From positions 1 through 19,254 of the forward strand of contig SFTJ01000050.1 of assembly GCA_004563195.1 (NCBI GenBank): DNA of 19,254 nt, in the 5' to 3' direction. The position numbers and the translations under genes were made by a program. Numbering within the stretch: position 1 is the first letter of the stretch; each line of letters begins with the position of its first letter. This DNA comes from a bacterium. Its GTDB lineage: Bacteria; Bacteroidota; Bacteroidia; Bacteroidales; Muribaculaceae. The notes under the pieces are model-generated. The model saw only the letters and a program-made list of their open reading frames with translations. It was not told where the DNA came from and made no database searches. Positions 1 through 7,264 of the stretch are shown one piece after another.

Positions 1-24
1 ACGGCGTATAGCAAAATATAGCAA

Positions 25-55
25 CAAAGATACAACAAAAAATTGACTTTTCCAA
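25..55 (-). promoter_or_regulatory. possible divergent promoter for a gene left of the window
   Basis: Read on the minus strand, 32-25 is TATCTTTG, a full match to the Bacteroides -7 motif TAnnTTTG. A TTGG at 55-52, 19 bases upstream, is a weak -33 element. The gene it would serve is outside the window, so this rests on the motif only. Confidence 0.3.
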
Positions 56-69
56 GCTGAAAGTCAATT
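41..69. repeat. 10-bp perfect inverted repeat (hairpin or operator)
   Basis: AATTGACTTT (41-50) is the exact reverse complement of AAAGTCAATT (60-69), with a 9-base centre. On the minus strand the hairpin is followed by a T-run, so it could be a terminator, but no minus-strand gene ends here. It also brackets the weak -33 element of the possible minus-strand promoter, so an operator is the alternative. Confidence 0.4.
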
Positions 70-202
70 ATTTCCAAAATAAACTGTCAAACTCCCGTTC
101 GATTATATTCTGTTTCTCTTTGCGAATTTACGAAATTTATCACAAATTTTCGGCTAACCAATATTTTTAATTTCAATTTATTGAAATAAATCACCTTTCT
201 AT

Positions 203-233
203 TTTGAAATTAATTGCTCGAGCACTAATTTTG
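203..233 (+). promoter_or_regulatory. Bacteroides-type promoter (TTTG-N19-TAATTTTG)
   Basis: TTTG at 203-206 and TAATTTTG at 226-233 are separated by 19 bases, matching the Bacteroides primary sigma consensus (TTTG, 19-21 bases, TAnnTTTG) exactly. Transcription would start near 238, giving a leader of about 90 bases before the ATG at 327. Confidence 0.6.
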
Positions 234-326
234 TAGTTAAATACATCTGAACCGGTATTAAAACTAGTGGCGCTAGTCCATGCTACTATTGGATTATCCT
301 TGATGTAACCAAATAAAAAGCCGACT

Positions 327-2498
327 ATGACAAAAAGATCTGCTCTCACACGAAATATCGCTGCTGCAATAGTCACTGTTATGGCCATTGCCGCCATAGC
401 AGGAGTGCGATTGCCACACGACTATCGGTCGGAGCAGATTTTTTTGTGTCCCAACAACCATTATTATCATGCCGGCGACACTATATGGCTGCAAGGTGTG
501 GTGACTTGCAACTCTACTCCGCATTTGCTCCCTTATAGCAGATATGTAATCATCGAACTTATCACTCCCGACACGATAATCTCTCGCATCGAAACCGAAT
601 TAGACTCTTTGGGCCGATTCTGCATGGTTATGCCCACCGACATCCGCCTTCCCAACGGCACTTACCTATTGAGGGCATACACCCAACTGATGCGGAGTTT
701 TTCGCCTAAGAATTTTGCTTTTCAACCCATAACCATTGCTGAGAATTATATCGAAAAGGTTAGAGATACCGACGACACCATCATCTGCCGGGCATTCCCA
801 TGGGGCGGCTCTTTGGCAAGCGGTATGGTTCAGCACATCACTGTGTGGCTTTGCGACAAGTCGGGCATTGCCCTTCCCGGCAAAGAATTAGCACTAAAAG
901 GCAGCGACGGAAGCACCATCGACCTTCGCACCACCTCTGCCAATGGTCTTGCTGTTTTTTCTTTTGTGCCTGAAAAGGGCTCGGAATACTCACTATATTC
1001 CACAAGCAGCTATTCTGCCGAACCTCTCGCCGAGTTTAAAACCGACGATTCCAAGCCAAAGATTCAATGCTTTATCCGCGAACGAAAAGTATCTTTTTCC
1101 ACATCTAACACACACGCGTTGCCTGAGGGCTATCGCATGTATGGATATGACTGCAAAAATGGTCTCACCAAAATAGATGCAAAAGCGAGCCACGGCACTT
1201 TCGTGCTTGGTTCAAAACCCAATCTGTTCACCATATTTCTTACCGACTCCCTGAATCGAGTGCTTTCAGAATCTTCTGCCATTGGTATTCCCGAGCTGCA
1301 ATATTCGGTAAACGCTCCGCTTACCGTAGCAGTAGGCGACTCTATCGTTCCGGTTATCGAAGGGCTCTCCGACGGCGCCATTGTGGTCACTCGTCTTATG
1401 TCGGGCAGCATTTCTACGGTCGAAGATGCCGCCTCCGCCATCAATATCTCCAGCCAATTGTCGTCATCCATACCTATGCCGTCGGCCTATGTGTCATATA
1501 TTAACGGAGAGAAATTCTACAACGATGTCACTGCTTGGTTGGCAACTGCCAATTTCTCGCGTTTCTCACTACCCGATGCCATCGAGCGCGACTCGTTGAT
1601 TTATACACATCTACCAAAATTGCAAATGTCGATATCGGGCAATGCCTATCTTAAATCGGGTTACAGTTTGGCTAATGGATCTTTAGTGGTGTATAATACC
1701 GAGACCAACGATGTTGCCGACGCCACATTTAACAAAAAGGGCGACTTCGATATAGCGCTGAACAATTATTACGGCAACACTCGATTCTATTTTCAAGCTA
1801 TCGACATGAAAGAGATAGCAGTTAGGGCTGTTTTTCAATTCCCCGACAGGTCCTATCCTGCAGTTCTGCTGCCTGAGCATTTATCATTTATCATTAATGA
1901 CAGCACTCTTAACTACGAAAGCAACTCACTTGAATTGCCCGAATTAACGGTTAAGGCTTACACCAAAAAAGAAACAAACATACCCACCAACAAATTCTAT
2001 AGCGTTCGATACAAAGATAGAGAAGAGATAGAACGCCGCCGCTATGTGACGCTCCGCGAAATTTTGCGAAATCTTGTAGGAGTAAAATTGGTAGAAAACA
2101 AATTGGTTAGCACCAGAGGAGCATCCACTTTATCGGGTTCGGCTCATGTTTCCATTATGGTGGACAATGATTTATTCAAAAACCGTGAGGGAGATTTCGC
2201 GATGATGTTGGATATGTCGGCCGATGATATCGAATCGGTGGAATATATGTCACCATGGAAGGCCTTGGCTTACACAAGTGATGCATTTAACGGCTTGGTA
2301 CATATCCGAACTCGCAACACACATATCCAATCTCCCGAAACCCGAGGCTCTTACTTCACCCTCACCGGACTCGCACCCACTCTGCCCATTTCTGCACCCA
2401 TTGCCCGAAAAGCGGGCAACTATACCTTGGTGATCGATGTTATTTCACCCCAAGGCATCGGCACTTTCTATCAGGATATCGTTGTTTCTGACCGATAA
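327..2498 (+). CDS. exported MG2-like / TonB-plug domain protein
   Basis: The 723-residue product starts with a hydrophobic signal or anchor segment (residues 10-28) after basic residues, so it should be exported. Residues 36-130 resemble the macroglobulin-like MG2 domain of Bacteroidota cell-envelope proteins, with the hallmark AGDTIW at 49-54 and a following strand pattern (SRYVIIELI). Residues about 573-663 look like a TonB-receptor plug (an LREIL start, then VSIMVDN, then DDIESVEYMSP and NGLVHIRT). No 22-strand barrel follows; the protein ends about 60 residues later in a short Ig-like tail. Such barrel-less plug proteins are common in Bacteroidales and have no firmly known function; a link to outer-membrane uptake or envelope stress is inference. 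It has its own promoter at 203-233 and no operon partner. Confidence 0.8.
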   Translation: MTKRSALTRNIAAAIVTVMAIAAIAGVRLPHDYRSEQIFLCPNNHYYHAGDTIWLQGVVTCNSTPHLLPYSRYVIIELITPDTIISRIETELDSLGRFCMVMPTDIRLPNGTYLLRAYTQLMRSFSPKNFAFQPITIAENYIEKVRDTDDTIICRAFPWGGSLASGMVQHITVWLCDKSGIALPGKELALKGSDGSTIDLRTTSANGLAVFSFVPEKGSEYSLYSTSSYSAEPLAEFKTDDSKPKIQCFIRERKVSFSTSNTHALPEGYRMYGYDCKNGLTKIDAKASHGTFVLGSKPNLFTIFLTDSLNRVLSESSAIGIPELQYSVNAPLTVAVGDSIVPVIEGLSDGAIVVTRLMSGSISTVEDAASAINISSQLSSSIPMPSAYVSYINGEKFYNDVTAWLATANFSRFSLPDAIERDSLIYTHLPKLQMSISGNAYLKSGYSLANGSLVVYNTETNDVADATFNKKGDFDIALNNYYGNTRFYFQAIDMKEIAVRAVFQFPDRSYPAVLLPEHLSFIINDSTLNYESNSLELPELTVKAYTKKETNIPTNKFYSVRYKDREEIERRRYVTLREILRNLVGVKLVENKLVSTRGASTLSGSAHVSIMVDNDLFKNREGDFAMMLDMSADDIESVEYMSPWKALAYTSDAFNGLVHIRTRNTHIQSPETRGSYFTLTGLAPTLPISAPIARKAGNYTLVIDVISPQGIGTFYQDIVVSDR

Positions 2499-2598
2499 GC
2501 GGCATTTGCTTACGCGCCACTTTTTCCACACCGGGGAAATATTTCTTAAATTATGCCACAAAACGGTTGCTCGGCATCGGTATGTTTCAAATTTTCGT

Positions 2599-2606
2599 TA
2601 CCTTTG
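2599..2606 (+). promoter_or_regulatory. -7 element of a promoter for the SGNH hydrolase gene
   Basis: TACCTTTG fits TAnnTTTG. No good TTTG sits 19-21 bases upstream, so only the -7 half is supported. It lies about 50 bases before the ATG at 2657 and suggests the gene is transcribed on its own. Confidence 0.35.
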
Positions 2607-2656
2607 TTTCACCAAATCATTTTATAACTAAATATATTTATTACAACAAAGGTATT

Positions 2657-3373
2657 ATGAAACAGCTACGCAAGGCATTAGCATTGACTATTGCATCTAT
2701 TTTTGTACTCAGTCTGTCGGCTCAGGACAAAAAAGTAAAAGTATCGATTCTCGGTGACTCTTACAGCACTTTCGAGGGTTATGTGGTAGAAGGTAATGAA
2801 CTCTGGTACGGCTCGAGTCCGAAATGGGACCGCGGCAACGACGTGGTGCGCGTGTGGAACACTTGGTGGCATCGCCTTATCGACGACAATGGACTTCAAC
2901 TCGAGGTCAACGATTCGTGGTCGGGCTCTACCGTATGCACCACAAGCTATAACGGCGCTTATCGTCCCGACAATGCGTTCATAGCGCGTGTCGACCGTCT
3001 CGGCAATCCCGATGTGATTTTGGTGTTTGGCGGCACCAACGATATGTGGGCGGGTTCGCCTCTGGGCGATTATCAATACGCCGACTGGACCGATGACGAC
3101 CTCAAAAACTTCCGCCCGGCGCTATGCTGTCTCTTCGACCGCCTCAAAAAGCGATATCCTAATGCTCTTATCTACAACATCGAGAACACCGAGCTCAAGC
3201 AGGAGTTCTACGAGTCGTGCGAGGTTATCTGCAAGCATTATGGCATCACTCGCGTGAAACTTCATCACATCAGCAAGCAACTCGGCCACCCATCAATCGA
3301 TGGCATGCAAGCCATTGCTCGCCAAGTGTGGGAAGTGATGGGCAGCCGCATCGCTGCAGGTAAGGTTTACTAA
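2657..3373 (+). CDS. secreted SGNH/GDSL-family hydrolase
   Basis: The 238-residue product has a clear signal peptide (MKQLRK, then a hydrophobic stretch, cleavage likely after LSLSAQ at residue 23), so it acts in the periplasm or outside. SGNH blocks are visible: ILGDSYSTF (31-39, nucleophile Ser35), Gly near SWSGS (87-91), GGTND (125-129) with the oxyanion Asn128, and HPSIDGM (211-217) with the likely catalytic His211. No Asp stands three residues before that His, so a Ser-His dyad or an Asp elsewhere is possible. The family hydrolyses esters, often acetyl groups on glycans; the substrate cannot be read here. An in-frame ATG at 2567 was rejected because it adds residues ahead of the signal peptide and lies upstream of the -7 element at 2599. 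Confidence 0.85.
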   Translation: MKQLRKALALTIASIFVLSLSAQDKKVKVSILGDSYSTFEGYVVEGNELWYGSSPKWDRGNDVVRVWNTWWHRLIDDNGLQLEVNDSWSGSTVCTTSYNGAYRPDNAFIARVDRLGNPDVILVFGGTNDMWAGSPLGDYQYADWTDDDLKNFRPALCCLFDRLKKRYPNALIYNIENTELKQEFYESCEVICKHYGITRVKLHHISKQLGHPSIDGMQAIARQVWEVMGSRIAAGKVY

Positions 3374-3415
3374 TGCCGAAGCTCATAATTTAGCCACTTG
3401 CAAAAAAACACAAAA

Positions 3416-3460
3416 TAATCGCCCCGCAGGCTTTATCGGTTCGCGGGGCGATTAAATTTT
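3416..3460. terminator. bidirectional rho-independent terminator
   Basis: A 12-bp perfect stem, TAATCGCCCCGC (3416-3427) with GCGGGGCGATTA (3443-3454), encloses a 15-base loop. It is followed by AAATTTT on the plus strand and by A-runs on the left that give T-runs on the minus strand. It sits between convergent genes, the SGNH hydrolase and the DUF1846 gene, and can end both transcripts. Confidence 0.85.
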
Positions 3461-3482
3461 ATCGTGTAGTTTTCTCTTTTTC

Positions 3483-4946
3483 TTACACTGTCTTTGCGGG
3501 GTCGCAAGTGAGTTCCACGCCGAGGCGTTTGAATATTTTGCGGTCTACTTCGCTCAAGAGCACTGTGGAGTGCACTTGGCAACCTTCGAGTTTGGGCAGC
3601 TGCTCGAGGGCAAGGCGGCAATTCTCGTCGGTCATACTCATCATCGACAGCGCCACGAGCACCTCATCGGTGTGCAGACGCGGATTGTGACCATGCAGGA
3701 ATGTCACCTTGGTACGCTGTATGGGCTCTATCATGCTCTGCGGAATGAGTTTCACCTCATGTGCTATGCCAGCCAAGTGCTTGGTGGCATTGAGAAGCAA
3801 TGCTGCACTCGGGCCGAGCAGACTGCTCGAACGGGCTGTGATGATGGTGCCATCTTGGAGTTCGATTGCCGCCGAAGCAAGTCCGGTGAGCTCTTTGCGC
3901 TCGCGGGCTGCCACTGTGGTGCGTCGATACTCGGGCGAGAGCTTTGCTTGCTGCATCAGCAGGGCTATCTTCTTCACCTCGTTCTCGTTGTCGCCGCGTT
4001 CGGCAAGTCGGTTAAGTGCTGTGTAGTAGCGGCGTATTATCTCATCGCGGGCGGCATTGCAGCACACATCTTCGTCGCTCATGCAGAAGCCTATCATGTT
4101 CACACCCATATCGGTGGGCGACTTATATGGATTCTCGCCGTACACGCCTTCGAAAATGGCATTGAGCACGGGGAAAATCTCGATATCGCGATTGTAGTTA
4201 ACTGCTATCTTGCCATAGGCTTCGAGGTGGAAAGGGTCAATCATATTCACATCGTTGAGGTCGGCTGTAGCGGCTTCGTATGCCACATTCACGGGGTGCT
4301 TGAGCGGCAGGCTCCACACCGGGAAGGTCTCAAACTTGGCATATCCGGCTTTCACGCCGCGCTTATGCTCGTGATAAAGCTGACTCAGACACACTGCCAT
4401 CTTGCCACTGCCGGGACCCGGGGCGGTCACCACCACAAGGGGGCGAACGGTCTCGGCATAATCGTTCTTGCCGAAGCCTTCGTCGGAGTCGATGAGTTCC
4501 ACATTATTGGGATAGCCGTCGATGGTGTAGTGATAGCACACTTTTATGCCCATGCGCTCCAAGCGGGCGCGATAGGCATCGGCACTTTTCTGTCCGTTGT
4601 AGTGGGTGATTACCACATAACTGGTGAACAAGCCTACTTTTTCAAACTCGCCGCGCAGTCGAAGCACATCTTCGTCGTAGGTGATGCCCAAGTCGCCGCG
4701 CACCTTGTTTTTCTCTATATCATAAGCGCTGATTACTATTATCACCTCGGCGCAGTCGCTCAGCTGCATGAGCATGCGCAACTTACTGTCGGGGTGAAAA
4801 CCGGGCAACACGCGGCTGGCGTGATAGTCGTCAAACAACTTACCTCCAAACTCGAGGTATAACTTATCGCCGAACTGAGCTATGCGCTCTTTGATGTGTT
4901 CGGACTGAATCTTGAGATATTTCTCGTTATCAAAACCGTTCTTCAT
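3483..4946 (-). CDS. DUF1846 / UPF0371 family protein
   Basis: The 487-residue protein matches the conserved DUF1846 (UPF0371) family from its first residues (GFDNEKYLKIQSEHI) and is close to the family's usual length of about 490-500. A P-loop-like segment APGPGSGK (175-182) follows a nucleotide-binding-like N-terminal half containing VVITHYNGQ. The biochemical role of the family is not established; no signal peptide is seen, so it is probably cytosolic. The frame extends upstream to an ATG at 4985, but that would lie within or upstream of the promoter at 4955-4986 and adds 13 residues absent from the family, so I chose the ATG at 4946. That start leaves an extremely short leader. It lies downstream of the helicase gene on the same strand, 70 bases apart, but with its own promoter. 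Confidence 0.88.
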   Translation of the reverse strand: MKNGFDNEKYLKIQSEHIKERIAQFGDKLYLEFGGKLFDDYHASRVLPGFHPDSKLRMLMQLSDCAEVIIVISAYDIEKNKVRGDLGITYDEDVLRLRGEFEKVGLFTSYVVITHYNGQKSADAYRARLERMGIKVCYHYTIDGYPNNVELIDSDEGFGKNDYAETVRPLVVVTAPGPGSGKMAVCLSQLYHEHKRGVKAGYAKFETFPVWSLPLKHPVNVAYEAATADLNDVNMIDPFHLEAYGKIAVNYNRDIEIFPVLNAIFEGVYGENPYKSPTDMGVNMIGFCMSDEDVCCNAARDEIIRRYYTALNRLAERGDNENEVKKIALLMQQAKLSPEYRRTTVAARERKELTGLASAAIELQDGTIITARSSSLLGPSAALLLNATKHLAGIAHEVKLIPQSMIEPIQRTKVTFLHGHNPRLHTDEVLVALSMMSMTDENCRLALEQLPKLEGCQVHSTVLLSEVDRKIFKRLGVELTCDPAKTV

Positions 4947-4954
4947 ACGGACTG

Positions 4955-4986
4955 CAAAGTTACAAATTCTTTTACTCGATTGCAAA
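4955..4986 (-). promoter_or_regulatory. promoter of the DUF1846 gene (TTTG-N20-TAACTTTG)
   Basis: On the minus strand TTTG (4986-4983) and TAACTTTG (4962-4955) are 20 bases apart, a full match to the Bacteroides consensus. Only eight bases separate the -7 box from the ATG at 4946, so the transcript would have a leader of about five bases or none. The -33 box lies just 30 bases after the helicase stop codon. Confidence 0.65.
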
Positions 4987-5016
4987 CGATTTTCGCCCGA
5001 AATTCCACAATTTTTT

Positions 5017-6981
5017 TTACAGTCCGCACTCGCCGCTTGCTCTCTCCTCGCCTACGCCTCTGTCGGGCGCAAGTTGCTCTATATAAGCGCGTAATCGGCT
5101 GTAGAACTTATGGTGCTGAAGTGTGGAAGCATCGCCCACTATTATCACTTTCATGCGTGCGCGGGTAATTGCCACATTCATGCGCCTGAGGTCGCTCAGG
5201 AAGCCTATACGACCATCGTCGTTGCTGCGCACAAGGCTTATCATCACCACGTCGCGCTCTTGTCCTTGAAAGCCGTCGATGGTGTTGATGCTCAATTGCT
5301 GTTTTACGGGCTTGAGCACCGCACTTTTCTTAATCTTGGTGCGAAGATACTTCACCTGTGCCTTATAGGGCGAAATGAGTCCGAAATCTATGCGCTCGTC
5401 GATGATGCGCTGCACACCTATGCGCTGCACATAGCGCTCCAACTGTGCCACAAAAAAGTCAGCTTCGAGCGTATTGAGGCGACTGTTGCCGGCACTCACG
5501 GTGCGCTCGGCAAAGTCCATATCGGAGGTATCTATCCACTCCATGGCTATGTCATAATCGAGTATTCCGCGACCGCTCACTTCGGGTGCCGCCACCAGAT
5601 TGCCGCCATAGAACCATTGCGACGAAAATTGCATAATGTCGCTATGCATGCGATACTGGGTGCACAGCAATGTCACAGCTTGAGGCCAACGCATAGCCAC
5701 ACGCTCCATCATGGTGCGCGACAAGCCGCTGCGCTCTGCCTCATAGCACTTTATGGTGGGTGGCAGCTGGCAGTGGTCGCCCGCCAAAACCACGCGGTCG
5801 GCTTTGCGAACGGCTATCCAAGTGGCTGCCTCGAGTGCCTGACCGGCTTCGTCGACAAAGAGCGTGGCGAAATGCTTACCTCTGAGCAGCGTGCTGTTGC
5901 TGCCCACGAGGGTCGATGCCACCACGCGCGCCTCATTGAAGAGTTCTACATCTATTTTCACCTCGAGTTCTTCAGCTCGATGGCGCAGTTTGGCTATGCG
6001 GTTGCGCACGGTGTCGCTATTGCGATGCTTTTTGTCGAGTCCTTGCAGCTGCCTTATGGCTTTGCGTATGCTCCACAACTCGGGATAGTCGGGGTGGCTC
6101 TCAAAACGGCGCTCGTAGCAATACGACAGCATCTTGTCGTTCACTCGCGTGGGATTGCCCACACGCAACACCGGCACACCGCGGTCCACGAGTTTCTCGC
6201 TTATCCAGTCGACTGCCATATTCGATTGAGCGCACACCAGCACTTGCGGTTCGCGATTAAGGGTCTCGTAGATGGCTTCCACGAGCGTGGTGGTCTTGCC
6301 GGTGCCGGGAGGCCCGTGCACTATCATCACATCGCGGCATGCCACTATATTGTTAACAGCCACTTCCTGGCTGCGATTGAGCCACGGAAAGCGCACGGGA
6401 TAGATGTTGCGAAAACCGGGCTCTACGAGTCCGCACAGCACATCGCGTAGTGCCACAAGGCGAGTGTTTCCGGTCTTCTCCACGTCGTTAAGAGCTTCAA
6501 ACATAGTGCGATAGCTGGTTTCATCGAGCGAGAGTTGCACACCCAAGCCCACCGAATTTTCCATATCCATTATCACCGATGCGCTCGGCACCACTATAGC
6601 CATGCGATTATCTTCCACATAGCTCACAGTGCCGGTGTAGTGCTTATAGGTAACCTGCCCCACTTCGTTTTCCACAAAAAAGCGCACTTGTCGGCCATAT
6701 TCAAACTGGTGTTCCTCTTCGCTATGCTCTTCGCCGCGATACACTTCCACCACCAATTGATTGAGCGAATTATAATGATTTCGGCCCACACGCACAGGGT
6801 GCCAACACAGTCCGCGCTGCACATTACGAGCCACGCCGAGTTCTTCACTCAAGCGCTTATATTCTTCCTTCTCGTAGTCGTATTCCATCTGCAACAACTG
6901 CCTCTGCCGCAGAAAATGCCGCGCCACCGCCGGCCGTATATCTTCATTGCTCTTCTTTTCCGACATCTCTTTCCCAAGCAT
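5017..6981 (-). CDS. Upf1-like superfamily 1 DNA/RNA helicase (AAA_11/AAA_12)
   Basis: The 654-residue protein carries all SF1 helicase motifs in order: Walker A GPPGTGKT (223-230), motif Ia region with AQSNMAVD (251-258), Walker B DEAGQ (377-381), motif III GDHCQLPP (401-408), motif IV QYRMH (442-446), motif V GFQGQERD (570-577) and motif VI NVAITRAR (602-609). The combination DEAGQ plus QYRMH marks the Upf1/IGHMBP2-like SF1B group, ATP-driven 5'-3' translocases on nucleic acid; residues about 60-150 form the beta-barrel-like 1B region. Role in Bacteroidales is not firmly known; repair or RNA handling is inference. A second ATG at 6966 follows a purine-rich GGGAAAGAG and could be the real start, five residues shorter. 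It is divergent from the AAA/DUF4143 gene. Confidence 0.88.
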   Translation of the reverse strand: MLGKEMSEKKSNEDIRPAVARHFLRQRQLLQMEYDYEKEEYKRLSEELGVARNVQRGLCWHPVRVGRNHYNSLNQLVVEVYRGEEHSEEEHQFEYGRQVRFFVENEVGQVTYKHYTGTVSYVEDNRMAIVVPSASVIMDMENSVGLGVQLSLDETSYRTMFEALNDVEKTGNTRLVALRDVLCGLVEPGFRNIYPVRFPWLNRSQEVAVNNIVACRDVMIVHGPPGTGKTTTLVEAIYETLNREPQVLVCAQSNMAVDWISEKLVDRGVPVLRVGNPTRVNDKMLSYCYERRFESHPDYPELWSIRKAIRQLQGLDKKHRNSDTVRNRIAKLRHRAEELEVKIDVELFNEARVVASTLVGSNSTLLRGKHFATLFVDEAGQALEAATWIAVRKADRVVLAGDHCQLPPTIKCYEAERSGLSRTMMERVAMRWPQAVTLLCTQYRMHSDIMQFSSQWFYGGNLVAAPEVSGRGILDYDIAMEWIDTSDMDFAERTVSAGNSRLNTLEADFFVAQLERYVQRIGVQRIIDERIDFGLISPYKAQVKYLRTKIKKSAVLKPVKQQLSINTIDGFQGQERDVVMISLVRSNDDGRIGFLSDLRRMNVAITRARMKVIIVGDASTLQHHKFYSRLRAYIEQLAPDRGVGEERASGECGL

Positions 6982-6993
6982 TTTTTATTCGCG

Positions 6994-7025
6994 CAAAGTT
7001 AGCAATTATTAAAGACTATAACAAT
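6994..7025 (-). promoter_or_regulatory. promoter of the helicase gene (ATTG-N20-TAACTTTG)
   Basis: On the minus strand TAACTTTG occupies 7001-6994, the same octamer as before the DUF1846 gene. ATTG at 7025-7022 is a three-of-four match to the -33 box at the right 20-base spacing. The first ATG (6981) is 12 bases after the -7 box, the second (6966) 27 bases. Confidence 0.5.
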
Positions 7026-7082
7026 CTCAATTCGGGGTTTTTGATTCTGCATTGTCATCTCCGGCAAAACATAATCCCGGTA

Positions 7083-7104
7083 GGGGCGCTGTCGACAGCG
7101 CCCC
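7083..7104. repeat. 22-bp perfect GC-rich palindrome
   Basis: GGGGCGCTGTC (7083-7093) is followed directly by its reverse complement GACAGCGCCCC (7094-7104), then TTTTT. It looks like a rho-independent terminator on the plus strand, yet no plus-strand gene precedes it and the helicase runs the other way. A GC-rich palindrome flanked by GGTA on one side and a T-run on the other is also what dispersed REP-like elements look like; whether it recurs in the genome cannot be seen from one window. Confidence 0.75.
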
Positions 7105-7121
7105 TTTTTGATGACAAAAAA

Positions 7122-7240
7122 ACCACAAATGTAAAAAATAAGCCCCAAAATAATGCTAATAATGTGAAAAATTACCCCATAATTAGTGCTAATAATGTGA
7201 AATTATCACACCAAATTAGTGCCAATAATGTGAAATTTAT
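7122..7240 (+). repeat. array of 33-bp direct repeats upstream of the AAA/DUF4143 gene
   Basis: The core GCTAATAATGTGAAA starts at 7155 and 7188 and, with one change (GCCAAT...), at 7221: exactly 33 bases apart each time. A degenerate fourth copy starts 33 bases earlier, at 7122 (17 of 25 positions match the next copy). The better copies (2 and 3) are preceded by ATTAGT, so copy 2 contains a small dyad ATTAG-TG-CTAAT (7182-7193). The last copy overlaps the promoter of the AAA/DUF4143 gene. The pattern resembles iterons or a multi-site operator rather than a CRISPR array, since the repeats are contiguous and diverged. Confidence 0.8.
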
Positions 7241-7248
7241 TATATTTG
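7216..7248 (+). promoter_or_regulatory. promoter of the AAA/DUF4143 gene
   Basis: TATATTTG (7241-7248) is a full match to TAnnTTTG. TTAG at 7216-7219, 21 bases upstream, is a weak -33 element and lies inside the last 33-bp repeat. Anything bound to the repeats would therefore contact or block the polymerase site. Confidence 0.45.
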
Positions 7249-7264
7249 CACATGATTATTAAGC

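Larger units (their letters stand above)
1..326. other. AT-rich intergenic region, no gene seen
   Basis: No convincing coding region lies here. It holds a possible minus-strand promoter near the left edge, a 10-bp inverted repeat at 41-69, a short inverted repeat ATTTCAA/TTGAAAT (170-176 and 181-187) with a further TTGAAAT copy at 204-210, and a good plus-strand promoter at 203-233 for the gene at 327. The gene on the left of the window is not visible. Confidence 0.7.

Noticed and set aside
3570..4862. Long plus-strand frame of 430 codons opposite the DUF1846 gene
   Set aside because: It is antisense to a gene verified by family motifs, and its product is rich in His, Ala and Cys as expected for a mirror frame.
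5110..6450. Long plus-strand frame of 446 codons opposite the helicase gene
   Set aside because: The minus strand carries all SF1 helicase motifs, and the plus-strand product has the biased composition of an antisense frame.
7196..7210. TGTGA-AATTA-TCACA dyad resembling a CRP box
   Set aside because: The centre is five rather than six bases, it occurs in only one of the repeats, and Bacteroidales CRP/FNR-type regulators do not generally use the enterobacterial site.
7122..7240. The 33-bp repeats as a CRISPR array
   Set aside because: The units are contiguous and diverged, there are no distinct spacers between conserved repeats, and no cas gene is present.
7041..7262. Plus-strand frame of 73 codons containing an 11-residue repeat (ANNVK), ending two bases before the AAA/DUF4143 ATG
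   Set aside because: The repeat unit is 33 bases, a multiple of three, so any frame without a stop in the unit stays open. The frame also runs through the palindrome and lies upstream of the promoter of the next gene, and the product resembles nothing known to me.
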